From Reutealis trisperma (taxonomy: Eukaryota; Streptophyta; Magnoliopsida; Malpighiales; Euphorbiaceae), in the NCBI GenBank assembly GCA_947687605.1, contig CANTUT010000364.1, positions 212,001 through 276,000 on the forward strand: a DNA stretch of 64,000 bases, read 5' to 3'. Below the pieces are notes generated by a model, which saw only the letters and a list, made by a program, of their open reading frames with translations, was not told where the DNA came from and searched no databases. Shown one piece after another: positions 1-10,158 of this stretch. Position numbers and translations under genes: made by a program. Position 1 is the first letter of the stretch. Each line of letters starts with the position of its first letter.

Positions 1-25
1 GTGCATATTTGTTAGAGAATTAAGT

Positions 26-397
26 ATGTGGCCAGTATTTGTAATCTCTAAATTTTCTTTGGAAAGGAAAATTTGTTTTGTGGAGGAGTTGAAACTACAT
101 GTTGGTGAATTTGGGTGGAGTATCTTGAAATTACATGAGGTGGCTGATATTTGTGACATGCCTGCTCTTTTAGGTGCCAAAGCTAAAATTCTTGCATCTA
201 GTCCATGGGTAAGATTGTTTGATGTTGGTTTTGAACCTTGCAAGCTCAGTTTTACATGCCATGAAGAATCAAAAATAATTTTTGTTCCTGACAAAAGGCT
301 ATGCAAAGGCCACAACCTTTGCATATTCTTCTTTATCTTAATTTATAGAGGTAGACAGCACAAGGAATCCTCCACGCCATTGGTAGAGGATGAATAA
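26..397 (+). pseudogene. Unrecognised ORF remnant in the Athila-like internal region
   Basis: A 123-codon open frame sits just upstream of the post-pol signature block of the Athila-like element. I do not recognise a domain in it. It has a short hydrophobic run near residues 98-107 (CIFFFILIYR) and an acidic C-terminus. Its place between pol and the 3' LTR is where Athila elements carry an extra, env-like region, so it may be the tail of such a gene. That is inference from position only; it could equally be chance-open sequence. The upstream part lies outside the window. Confidence 0.3.
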
Positions 398-1573
398 CAA
401 TAACGTCCAGCTAATACGATGTTAAAAAATCACTAAATGGGAGGCAACCCATTAATGGTTTTTGTTTTTATGTTTATTATTTCTCATTTCTTTTTATTTC
501 CTTTTTATTTTATTTTGTTTTTATTTTTGTTTTAAATTGAATCGATCTTACTTTGGTTGTAGTTCAATATTTCCATGTGCAGAAACAATGATCATATCAA
601 ACTCTAACTGGAAGGAGCACCAGCATGATTTATGTGGTATATCATTCAGAGCAGTTAATTCTCTCTTTTACTTTTTCATTTTCCATGTTGATAACATATT
701 CAGGATAATGTGTTACTTAAGTGTGGGGGAGAGGTATATTATTGTGCCATATGTTTTATTGAATCTTGCGATTAAGTGAATTGAGTTGTGGTGATAGTTT
801 GATTTGAAATCAACTCTCTCTAGTGATAAATTAGTCTAATTTTGCTATGAAAATGACTTGTTGCAATGTGAATTGAATGTGGTGGTCATGATTAGGGAAT
901 TAAATTTTTGCAAATCTTTTTGCTTGAAATTTGAAATTTTAGTTACACTTTTTGAGCCTATTTTATTTCACTGTTACTTTTGTTTTAGTGTAGTAGAAAT
1001 GCTTAATACCTTAGGCAGCTTGACTATTTTTCTTGAAAAAAAAAATATAAGTACATAAAAAAAAAGATTATGCAAAGAAGCTTTGAAAATGTTTACATAT
1101 TCCGCTATTCTTGACTCTTTAAACACAACGGATTGAGAATATGAATAGTGCTAGTAGCCATTTGAATGTGTGATTCTAGTTGAGTAGCTGGAGGCCGGCA
1201 GCACAAGTGTTTGCATTGGCGTAAAAAGGCTAAAATGACAATTCAAACAAGTTGGGCTCCTTAGTTAATTAAAAAGAAAACATGAATTGAAATGTATAAT
1301 CAATGAAAAGTAAAGTGAGTAATCAAGTACCTATATAAATCTACTTTGCTTGAACTTTTGTTTTTGTGGAATTATTTGCTCAAACTTGTAACTTTAGAAT
1401 TTAGGTTTTAGATTTTTGAGATTTGTTTTAGAGATTTCTTAATTTGGCTATCATGTTTGAGTCTTGCTGATTTCAAGTTGTTGTAAATCTTTTTGAATTT
1501 CCTTGACTAGAGAGGGTAGGTTTTATTTCTTACTATTGTTATGATTTAGTTTGCTTGAGGACAAGCAAATACT
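398..1573 (+). other. Non-coding 3' internal region of the Athila-like element
   Basis: This AT-rich stretch between the last ORF and the polypurine tract begins with the conserved block at about 404-450. Two short open frames (462-779 and 858-1058) are T-rich and look fortuitous. The end (about 1545-1573) holds the 'gcttgaggacaagcaa' motif that commonly precedes the 3' LTR in Athila-type elements. I see no other structure. Confidence 0.5.
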
Positions 1574-1589
1574 CAAGTGTGGGGGAACT
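1574..1589 (+). promoter_or_regulatory. Polypurine tract of the Athila-like element
   Basis: The sequence 'aagtgtgggggaact' lies directly against the TGATAAG start of the LTR. A G-rich purine run in this place is the usual primer site for plus-strand DNA synthesis. It fixes both the LTR start and the element's + orientation. Confidence 0.75.
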
Positions 1590-3014
1590 TGATAAGTGCA
1601 TATTTGTCTATGTTTTATCCCTTAATCTTACTATGTTTTATATTTAAATTGAGTTTGATTTGTTTGTTAAGTGTTATTTCAGAGTTCTTTTAGGGATTTC
1701 TATATTTTAGAAGCCACGGATCAATTTCGTTTAGAATGATGGGGCTAAGGCATAAAAAAAATGGCACACTTTAGGTGAAGGATTGCAGACCTATGCTTGC
1801 GCCACACTCAAGGACATACGCGTGGTGTTGGCTATGTGGAATATGTAGGCAAAGTTTGTATTTTGACATCTTTGAACACCTTGGAGTATTTTGAGCATAA
1901 CTTGAGCTACGAATGTCAAATTAAGGCAATTTAGGTGTCATTGGAAAGCTAAGAGAAAGAGCTACAAAAGTTATGAAGATTATAATCAGGTCCCATGGGC
2001 AGCCCCACGCTTGTGGATCAGGGCATGGGGTAAAGGTTAATTTGCAGCTTTGTCCAGAGAGTTCCCACGTGCAGAGCCATGAGCGTGGGAACGTCTGAAA
2101 TCACTATATAACAACAAATTAAAGGCAAAAAAGAGGGAGAGTTGCCACAGAGTAGAAAATGAATATTTAAGGGTTGGCTAAGCCCTAGATTCATGGGAAA
2201 GGCTAGAAGGCTAGAGATATTGATGATTTAATCAAATCAAAGACCAAAAATCCAAGTGGATGTGGAAGATTGAAGAGAAGATTTCAAAGAATATCTTCAA
2301 GATCTGTTAGAGATTTCTTCCTCTTTTATTTTTCTGCAACTTTGTTCTTTAAGTTTAATATGAACTAATTCTATTTGTAATGAATCCTAGTTTTGATTGT
2401 ATAGATTGAAGGATTTAAACTTTAATCAATTCATGTTTGGTTGTTTTATTTTCATGATAAATCTTATTATTCCAATTAGCAATTGCTAGCTTGTTGATTG
2501 GATATTGTTTCTATATTGGACAAGTAGAGATACCCTGATATAGATAGATCACTCATGGGAATAGAGAGTTGATTGGGTTGCTAGAGATAGACCTACAAAA
2601 CTTCTTTGGATGTGAATCTTTTGAACTTAATGTTGCTTCTATTTAATTATAGGTTGAGAAGAGATTCCCTTATAATACTTAGGGATTTAATCGCCTGAGA
2701 AAGGTTTTTATCTAATTTAGTGAGAGTCCAACTCAATCCATTTTTTGATATGCATGAGAACTTAGGGAGAGTTATATCTAGATTAGCTTTGCCTAGATTA
2801 TTTCCATCAATACCATTTACTTGCTTTCTTTTATTAGCTTAGTTAATTTAGCTTATTTTAATCAATCTACATCTTGATCAACTAGACAATAATAGAAGTT
2901 TGCTCTAGTACTTATACACTATCCTCGAGGAGATGATACTCATATACTCACTACTTTATTACTTGTTAATGACTTGTACACTTGCAGTTTATTAGTGTGC
3001 ATTTCGACACATCA
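1590..3014 (+). repeat. 3' LTR of the Athila-like element (1425 bp)
   Basis: The LTR begins TGATAAGTGCATA directly after the polypurine tract and ends ...CGACACATCA, giving TG...CA ends. A TATA-like 'ctatataacaac' at about 2103-2114 could be its promoter, followed by a leader-like region. Sequence to the right (from about 3015) aligns with the leader of Ogre-A at 28590, showing that host DNA resumes there. The 5' LTR is outside the window, so the target duplication cannot be checked. Confidence 0.75.
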
Positions 3015-3484
3015 TATCACTTACATAGGTTCTTTACCATCCAACCTAGTTTTAGGAAAATAATGGATAGTGAGTAGCATCGAGTGGGTAACCTTCCTTG
3101 GGTCTATTCACCGATAGTGAAATCATCCACCCTGTAATGAATCCTTTGATCTTTTCAAAGGTGTAACGAGTATCCACGTACTGTTGGACATACGCGAGGC
3201 TCCTTAACTCACATGTGGTTAGGTATATCACTGCTCTAGCGTGACAGGTACCCAAATCGAGCCACCCTTACCTTTTCATGTAATGAACTTAGATCCTAGC
3301 CTTAGGTTGTATGTACTATAATTAAAACCTTGCATCTTTGCATTCTCATGAAATGTTTTCCTCATGCATATCATGCATTCATACTATATAATAAAACATG
3401 CATTCATCTCAAGTCTAGGTCAAACCTTGAACCAAAGAAGGGTCAAACATACTTATCTCCATTCAAATACCTTCCCCATAAACA
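3015..3484 (+). other. Ogre-B leader, homologous to the Ogre-A leader
   Basis: About 270 bases here align well by eye with 28600-28880 in Ogre-A; shared landmarks are 'catcgagtgggtaacc'-type text, 'gaggctccttaactcaca' and 'tgtggttaggtatatc'. In Ogre-A this block lies after the primer site, so it is untranslated leader. An antisense frame of about 67 codons (3052-3255, minus) is open in both copies; see the findings. No sense reading frame is evident. Confidence 0.6.
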
Positions 3485-3840
3485 CTTTTACTTCCATCCA
3501 AACACCTTCGCCCCCACAAACCTAAAACCATCACCCTGACCTTTAACCTTAAACACCTCACCTTAGTCTAACCTTAAACACCTCACCCTAACCTCCATCC
3601 AAACACGTTTTCCCCCACAAACTTGAAACCATCACCCTGACCTTTAACCTTAAACACCTCATCCTAACCTCTATCCAAACACCTTTGCCCCCATAAATCT
3701 AAAACCATCACTCTAACCTTTAACCTTAAACACCTCACCCTAACCATCATCCAAACACCTTAGCCCCCACAAACCTAAAACCATCACCCTGACCTTTAAC
3801 CTTAAACACTTCACCCTAGTTTTACCCTAGACACCTCGCC
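3485..3840 (+). repeat. 76-bp minisatellite in the Ogre-B leader
   Basis: A C- and A-rich block with the landmark 'gcccccac' recurs at about 3511, 3612, 3688 and 3764. The last two intervals are 76 bases; the first is 101 because a 25-base segment is duplicated. Units contain 'ccatcaccctgac' and 'ttaaacacctcaccctaac'. The matching region of Ogre-A (about 28980-29100) has related text but no array, so the array arose in or near this copy. 'ccctaa' words occur but are not in tandem, so this is not telomeric. Confidence 0.8.
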
Positions 3841-4344
3841 CTAGCTTTATTCTAAACACCAAACACCTGAACCTCACACTTTAAATGTAAACCTAAACCA
3901 CCTTTAACCTTTAGACCGTAAGCCATAAACCCACAACCCTAAGACCCATATCCAACCCTAAAAACCCTGTTACTTGACCATAAGCCTATCCCACAGCTCC
4001 CATCCTTATCCAAAACTAGACACCTTAAGTTCTGTATGCTAAAACCATCATTTTAATCTTATCCCTTGTTCAAAATCAAACAGCATCACCTTTCAAAACT
4101 ACTTTATTACTCTTAAGCCTAATAACTTTGACCCAACACACTACCTTAAACCTAATACCTTTGATCCTACCCTAAGCTTAAAATATTTACCCCATCATAC
4201 CTTAAGCCCAAAAAAAAAAAAAAAAAATGGTTGGCCCATCACATAATAGGAAGCTTTTCTCTTAGGATCTGTATGCCTATACCTTCATCACATTTTTTAT
4301 TCCATGCCCATCACCTACCTTGTTGCTTTGGTTTGAAGGTATTA
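3841..4344 (+). other. Rest of the Ogre-B leader
   Basis: This C/A-rich non-coding sequence continues the style of the array, with a 17-base A run near 4210 and then ordinary AT-rich leader. It ends at an ATG at 4345 that opens the gag remnant. No gene or clear signal is seen. Confidence 0.4.
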
Positions 4345-4370
4345 ATGGCCAACCCATTTGACATGGCTTC

Positions 4371-5470
4371 TATTGACCTAAGTTATTTCAAAACTTAGTC
4401 AATCTCTATTTTGATCTTGTCAATCAAATTGAAAGTTATCTAATGTTTGTTCAAGTGTTTGTTTTGTAGAATATATCATATTTATTGATTGAAATTGAAA
4501 TGAAATCAAAATCTCCCAAAGTTATATAAGTTGACTTCTGAGTCGCGCCTAAGAAAGAAAAGTTGCGACCATGACCACTAAATCGTGACCACAACCAAGA
4601 TTTCGCGACCATGACAATCAAAAGGAAAATTGTTCATTTTTTAGCTTCAAGACTCAGAGAGAATTGCAACCTTAGTTGCGACCGTGACCAAGGTCATGAT
4701 ACCTGATTCGCGACTGCGAATCATAAGTTGCGACTGCGAAATTCATACAACATTCATAGCTTCCAACAGATAGTTGAAGAACCAATGAGAAGATGCCACA
4801 TGTGATCTAGCCATTGTGAATTATAAAGATCGCGACTGCAAAAAAGGAGTCACGATCATGAAAAAGGAGTCGTGATTGTGAAAAATGCTTAGCGACCGTA
4901 ACCTAGCTCTAATAGTGCATTTATTTCAAGATATTGTGGTTGTTGTAAGAATCCTTCTTGGTATCTCTTTGTAATGGGAATTTGGAGGGAAGAAACTTTA
5001 AATACCCCTTCTAAAGACAGTCATTAATTATCCAACAATTTTTATTCAAGCCAAACTCTTACAATTTTAATTCTCAAAGCCTTACCATTTAATTGTTATC
5101 ATTTGGTTGTTGTAAGAGCATTAATAACTCAAAGGGTTGAGTGTTAGCCTTGAAAATAGATATTGTTGGGTTGAGAGTGAGCCATTAGAAAACACTTGTA
5201 TAGGTTTAAGTGTGAGCCTAAGGGAAACACTTGTAAGGGTTGTGTGTGAGCCATTAAAAACACATTGTAAGTTTAGAGTGAGCTTGAAACTCTTTGTAAG
5301 TATCATATAGTAGTATAATACCTAATTGAGATTGGGGAGTGGATGTAGGGTTTGTTAATACCTGGACCACTATAAAATTGATTGTGTTCATTCTCCTTCC
5401 CTATCTCTTTCTATCTATTTTTTAATTTCCCACCAATTCAACCCCCCTTCTTAGTGCATAAGGGCAAATG
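4371..5470 (+). repeat. 5' LTR of copia 1 (about 1100 bp)
   Basis: It starts TATTGACC where the 3' LTR has TGTTGACC, so its terminal TG has mutated. It ends about 5470, just before the primer site. The U3 part (about 4536-4905) is rich in variants of GCGACC, many decayed to GTGACC or GCAACC. The TATA box that is intact in the 3' LTR (TATAAATA) is TTTAAATA here (4997-5004). A minus-strand frame at 5121-5306 recurs in the other LTR because of repeat identity and is not a gene. Confidence 0.9.
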
Positions 5471-5472
5471 AG

Positions 5473-5484
5473 TGGTATCAGAGC
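5473..5484 (+). promoter_or_regulatory. Primer-binding site, initiator Met-tRNA type
   Basis: TGGTATCAGAGC lies two bases past the 5' LTR. It matches the 3' end of plant initiator methionine tRNA as used by most plant copia elements. It marks where minus-strand DNA synthesis would start. Confidence 0.92.
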
Positions 5485-5528
5485 TTTGGTCTCATTCTTC
5501 AAGCTTAATTGTGTGAGAAAAGATCAAA

Positions 5529-7056
5529 ATGGCCAATGAAGGGATGCATCACCTCAAGCCACACTTCAATGGTACTGATTATGCGCATTAGAAATATAGA
5601 ATGGAGGTATATCTTGATAGTGATGTCATTGATGTATGGGATTGCATAATCAAAGAATGGAAACCTCCATCAAGAAAAGTTGATGATGTTGAAGAATTGG
5701 TTCCTAGAGAAGAATGGGTGGATGCATAAAGAAAAGCTAGTGGGAAAAATAAGAGAGCCATGGCAATTCTTCTTAGTTCACTCTCAAGAGAAGAATGTGG
5801 TAGAGTTCGACATTGTTCAAATGCGTTTAGCATTTGGAAATCTTTAGAAAACTACCATGAAGGAACAAAGCAAGTCAAGGAGAAAAAGATTCAGTTGTAT
5901 ACAACTAAATATGAGCTCTTCAAGATTAAATCCAATGAAAGCGTCACCGACATGACAAATAAGCTTTTAGCCCTTGTCACCAACATGAAGAAATTGGGCA
6001 AAGTATACGCCTTGAATGATATAAACTACAAGATTGTCAAAACTCTCCCAAAGAAAGATTATAAAGCTAGAATCATTGGCATAGGAGAAGCTAATGAGGA
6101 TCTTGAAAAGGTTCCTACTGATGTCCTTATTGAAAAACTCCTTACTGAAGAAATGTCTCTATTGATAGAGAAGGAAGAGAATCAAGAGAAGGAGAGAAAG
6201 AAATCCTTAGCTCTCAAATCCTCCCTCAAAAGCAAAAAGGAATATGGGAACTCAAGTGAATTAGAGGAAAGTGAAAATAATGATGATGAAGAACTTGCTA
6301 TGCTCTCAAAAAGGGTCAAAGACATCATCAAGAGAAGAAAGAAAGAAAAGAGGCCCTTTAGGAGATCATCATCAAATTACAACTCAAACTCAAGCAAAGA
6401 AAAGAAGAATGACATGCTATGAATGTGGGAAGCAAGGTCATATAAAAATAGAATGTCCCAACATCAAGAAGAAAAAGAAATGGGATAAGGAGAAGAAGAA
6501 GAAGGCCTTCAAAGCAACATGGGATGATGACTGGATGTTGTAAACTTATGTTTCATGGCTTTCGAGGACTCATCAAATGAGGTAAGCTCTAACTCTCAAT
6601 CTTGTGATGATATTGATGATGATATGCATGATGAGGATGAGCTAATTAAAGCTATGAATTTGAAATGCAAAAAGTATAAATCAAAAATGAAATTTTTTAA
6701 GGAAAAACATTCTAAGTTGGAGGAGAATTTTAAAGAATTAGAAAAACTTGTTTTAAGCTTGAAAACCTCTATGTTAGCTTAAAAAGCTCATTGGAGGAAA
6801 TTACTTCAATGCTTTGAAAATTAAAGTTGAAGAATTAAGAAACTCAATCTCAAAATTTCACAAAGGAAAAGAAGCCTTGGATGCTCTTATTGTATCACAA
6901 AGGCCACCCCTTGTGAGACATGGTCTTGGCTTTGATAGCTCATCTCCATCCACATCCTCACACACTATGTTTATAAAGGCTACAACTCCTCAAACCTCTA
7001 GCATTGAGGTAATTCACAAGGAAGTGAAAATACACACTAAACCTCTAAGTCCCAAA
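5529..7056 (+). pseudogene. gag: Copia gag, N-terminal and middle part, broken
   Basis: Gag forms the virus-like particle of the retrotransposon. The frame opens at ATG 5529 (MANEGMHHLKPHFNG), reads 'AH*KYRMEVYL' where family members have a tryptophan, then has a second in-frame stop near 5727. From 5760 to 6422 it is open and shows UBN2-type copia gag features: 'FSIWKSLENYHEGTKQVKEKK', 'LFKIKSNESVTDMTNKLL' and a lysine/glutamate-rich hinge. A frameshift near 6410 moves to a frame with the zinc knuckle CYECGKQGHIKIEC (C-X2-C-X4-H-X4-C). Another shift leads to an acidic segment (6555-6782) and a serine-rich tail (6814-7056), where the CACTA transposon cuts it. It resumes at 9809. Confidence 0.88.
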
Positions 7057-9805
7057 CACTACAAGAAAATCACAGTTTAGCGACAAAATTTACCGACAGA
7101 AATAATTTCATTGGTAAATTTATTAAATTACCGACAAAATTCTGATGACACATGAAAATTTTCTTTATTTTTTTTTAATTACCAACAAATTACTGACTGT
7201 TTACTAACAAAAAATTACTAACTATCAAATTTCATCTTTAAATAAGGTACAAAAAAATGGCAACAATTTACCGATGAAAATTTTCTTCGATAAATTTACC
7301 AATAAAAATTTTAGTCGGTAAATTAAAAAGCAAAATTTTCTTTAATTCAATTATAAAAGCTTTCTAATTTACCGACAATATTATTCCATCAGTAAATTTA
7401 CTGACCAAATTTTTGGTCGGTAAATTAAAAAAATTTTGAAATTACCGAGTAAAATTTTGGTCGGTAAAATTTACTGACCAAAAGTTTAGTCGGCAAATTA
7501 AAAGGCAAAATTTTCTTTAATTCAATTATAAAAAGCTTTCTAATTTACCGACAATATTATTTTGTCAGTAAATTTACTGACCAAATTTTCAGTCGATAAA
7601 TTAGAGAACAAAATATTTTTTAATTTACAGAAAAAAATTTTGAAATTATTGACTAAAATTTTGGTAAGTAGATTTACCGATGAAAATTTTTATCGGTAAA
7701 TTAAAAAGTAAAATTTTCTTTAATTCAATTACAAAAGCTTTCTAATTTACCGATAATATTATTCTGTCGGTAAATTTATCGACCAATTTTTCAGTAGGTA
7801 AATTAAAGAATAAAATATTTTTTAATTTACCAAAAAAAATTTTGAAATTACTGACTAAAATTTTAGTTGAGAAAATAATTTTAGTCGGTAAATTAAAAGA
7901 CAAAATTTTCTTTAATTTAATTACAAAAACTTTCTAATTTATCGACAATATTATTCCGTCAGTAAATTTATCAACCAATTTTTCAGTTGGTAAATTAGAA
8001 AATAAAATATTTGTTAATTTACCGAAAAAATTTTGAAATTACCGACTAAAATTTTGGTCGGTAAATTTACCGATCAAAATTTTAGTCAGTAATTTCAAAA
8101 GCAAATTTTCTTTAATTTAATTACAAAAGCTTTCTAATTTACCGACAATATTATTCAGTCAGTAAATTGAAAAATAAAATATTTTTTAATTTACCGATAA
8201 AAAATTTTAGTCGGTAAATTAAAAAACAAAATTTTCTTTGATTTAATTAAAAACTTTCCTATTTACCGACAAAAACTTTTGTTACTAAATTTATCGACTA
8301 AAATTTCAGTCTATAAATTATAAAGAATTTTTTTAAATTTACCGACAAAATAATCTGTCGGTAAATGAAAATTTTAGAGAAAAATTTCCCTCCAAATTTT
8401 CATTTGATGTAAAAAAAAATTACCGACAGAAATTTAGTCGGTAATCAGTTAGTAAATAAAAATTTTAAAAGGAAATTTTCCTCCAAAATTTTCATTTGAT
8501 TTTTAAAAAATAAAAAATAAATTACTGACAGAAATTTAGTCGGTAATCTGCCGCTAAATGAAAATTTTGGAGGGAAATTTCCCTCCAAATTTTAGTTTGA
8601 AAAATTTATTGACGGAAATTTAGTCAATAATTAGTCAGTAAATGGCGTAAAAAAAGTATAAAATGACTCATCCTCATCATTTTTTCCCACACTTCTTCTC
8701 TTTCCCTTTTCTTATCTTTCTTTTTTCTTATCTTTCTCTCAATTTCTTCTCTCCATTTCTCACAAATAAAATTTCTTTTTTTTTTCTTTTAATTATTTCT
8801 TCATTTTCTTTTTCATTACTTAATATTTTCATACTTTTTAATACTTATATACTCTTTGTTTCATATTCTATTTTTTTCTATTTTATTTCTTAAATTTCAA
8901 ACCTTTCAATATAAAAAATCTATTAAATTTATTTCAATTTTTTTTTATTTTTTAGCTTTTATAATTTATTATTTATATTTCTTAAATTGTTTATAGCATA
9001 AAAAAGTGTTAATGTGATTTTTTAAAAAATAATTATTTGCTATCTTAAATTTATTTTTTTGATTAAATTTTTTATATAAATTTAGTAAACAAAAAATAAA
9101 TTTAATAAATTATTTATCTTACCTTTTCTTTTTTACTCTTATTATTTTCTCTCATAATTTTAGCTTCATTTCATTCTTTTTGTAGTTTTGAAATATAATT
9201 TTAATTTAGTTTTTTTAATTTAGTCATTTTTTATATTCTTTAAGCTTCCTAATTTATTTTATAACTTTTTATTCCTTAATTTTCATGTTCACTCTAAAAA
9301 TTTTAATTTTTTAAATTATTATTCTTATTTTTTGAAGAATATGTATTTTTTTAAAAAATAGAACTTTACCGATGGATTACCGACAAAATATTTTATTTTT
9401 TTAAAATTAATTTACAAAATTACCTATGTATTATCGACAAAATATTTACTTTTGAAAAATATTTATTTAAACTTTACCGACGAATTACCGACTATTTTTT
9501 TATTTTTAAAAAAATAAAAATTTACCAACAGATTATCGACTAAAAATTTGGTCGGTAAATTGTCTCCCAAAAAAAAATTCCGACAATATAAAGTTATTTT
9601 ACTGACAATATAAAAATAATTTACCGACTAAAATTTCGTTGGTAATTACCGACAGTTTTGTATTTAGTCGGTAAATTGTGTTACCGATAAGTTAAATACC
9701 GATTAAATTTTTTGATTAGTAAATAGTCGCTATATATATTACTGACTAAAAAAACATAATTTACCAACAAAATTTTTAGTCGATAAATTGTATTTTTTTG
9801 TAGTG
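7057..9805 (+). mobile_element. Non-autonomous CACTA (En/Spm-type) DNA transposon, 2749 bp
   Basis: The left end is CACTACAAGAAAATC and the right end reads ...TTTTTTTGTAGTG, so the reverse complement begins CACTACAAAAAAAT. These inverted ends and the flanking 3-bp duplication AAA (7054-7056 and 9806-9808) are the CACTA signature. Both ends hold many direct and inverted copies of 'accgac'/'gtcggtaa', as expected for subterminal transposase-binding repeats. The centre (about 8660-9360) is T-rich with no transposase. The 76-codon open frame at 8663-8893 is low-complexity. The element therefore depends on an enzyme encoded elsewhere. It interrupts copia gag, so it arrived after the copia insertion or at least in its lineage. 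Confidence 0.92.
7331..8330 (+). repeat. Subterminal tandem array of the CACTA element
   Basis: The landmark 'aaaattttctttaattcaat' recurs with small changes at about 7331, 7506, 7710, 7901, 8102 and 8227. The spacing is about 175-204 bases, then 125. Each unit holds several oppositely oriented 'taccgac' and 'gtcggtaa' words able to pair with each other. The shorter right arm (about 9360-9805) has the same words without the long period, so the element is asymmetric. Confidence 0.8.
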
Positions 9806-9808
9806 AAA

Positions 9809-10141
9809 AAGACTCAAAAGCTTACACTAGACTTAAGAGCTAAGCCTCAAAGAGTTAACCATGCATTCATGTATCAAAAGAGGCATGCTCAAAGACATCC
9901 ACAATCACAACATAATACTTGTCCTTGTATGCATTCATGTCATAATGTTGTGAAAAGACCAAAATTGATTGACAAAATGGCTAAGAAAACTTTCAAGTCA
10001 AAACTCAAATGCCATTATTGTATGAAAGATGGTCATATAAATGTATTTTGTTATATAAGAAAGGCTCAACTCAAGCTTGAGGACCCTTCCAAGGCAAACC
10101 CCCAAGGACCCAAGTATATTTGGGCACCTAAAACAAGATGA
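9809..10141 (+). pseudogene. gag: Copia gag C-terminal part with a second zinc knuckle
   Basis: This continues gag after the CACTA insertion. It reads through a polar region into CHYCMKDGHINVFC, a C-X2-C-X4-H-X4-C zinc knuckle, then 'GPKYIWAPKTR' and a stop. Zinc knuckles bind the element's RNA. The tail 'GPKYIWAPK' is the usual link from gag to protease in this copia group. The protease frame begins in a different phase at 10159, so another small indel separates the two. Confidence 0.82.
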
Positions 10142-10158
10142 TTAATCTTTTCTTGTAG

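Larger units (their letters stand above)
1..3014 (+). mobile_element. Athila-like Ty3/gypsy retrotransposon, 3' portion
   Basis: This is the 3' end of an LTR retrotransposon whose 5' part lies before the window. It holds 1589 bases of internal sequence, a purine-rich tract and one full LTR. The internal region contains a block at about 404-450 ('gtccagctaatacgatg' then 'gggaggcaaccca') that I recognise as typical of the region after pol in Athila/Tat gypsy elements. The 'gaggacaagcaaatactcaa' stretch just before the tract is also typical of that group. The LTR opens TGATAAGTGCATA, another Athila-type hallmark. No reverse transcriptase or integrase is left inside the window, so the lineage call rests on these signatures only. 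On its right it abuts Ogre-B internal sequence, so it seems to have inserted into Ogre-B. Confidence 0.72.

Noticed and set aside
3540..3840. Telomere-like sequence (ccctaa words)
   Set aside because: The words are spaced irregularly inside a 76-base unit and do not form tandem heptamers, so no interstitial telomere is supported.
5121..5306. Minus-strand 61-codon frame, also at 16409-16594
   Set aside because: The two copies are the same part of the two copia LTRs. The similarity reflects LTR identity, not gene conservation.
5473..5484. tRNA genes at the primer sites (also 28464-28481, 41369-41382, 58991-59007)
   Set aside because: Only the short stretch complementary to the tRNA 3' end is present, without arms or promoter boxes. 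They are primer-binding sites.
8663..8893. 76-codon phenylalanine-rich frame as a transmembrane protein
   Set aside because: It is a T-rich low-complexity stretch in the CACTA centre; hydrophobicity follows from the TTT/CTT codons.
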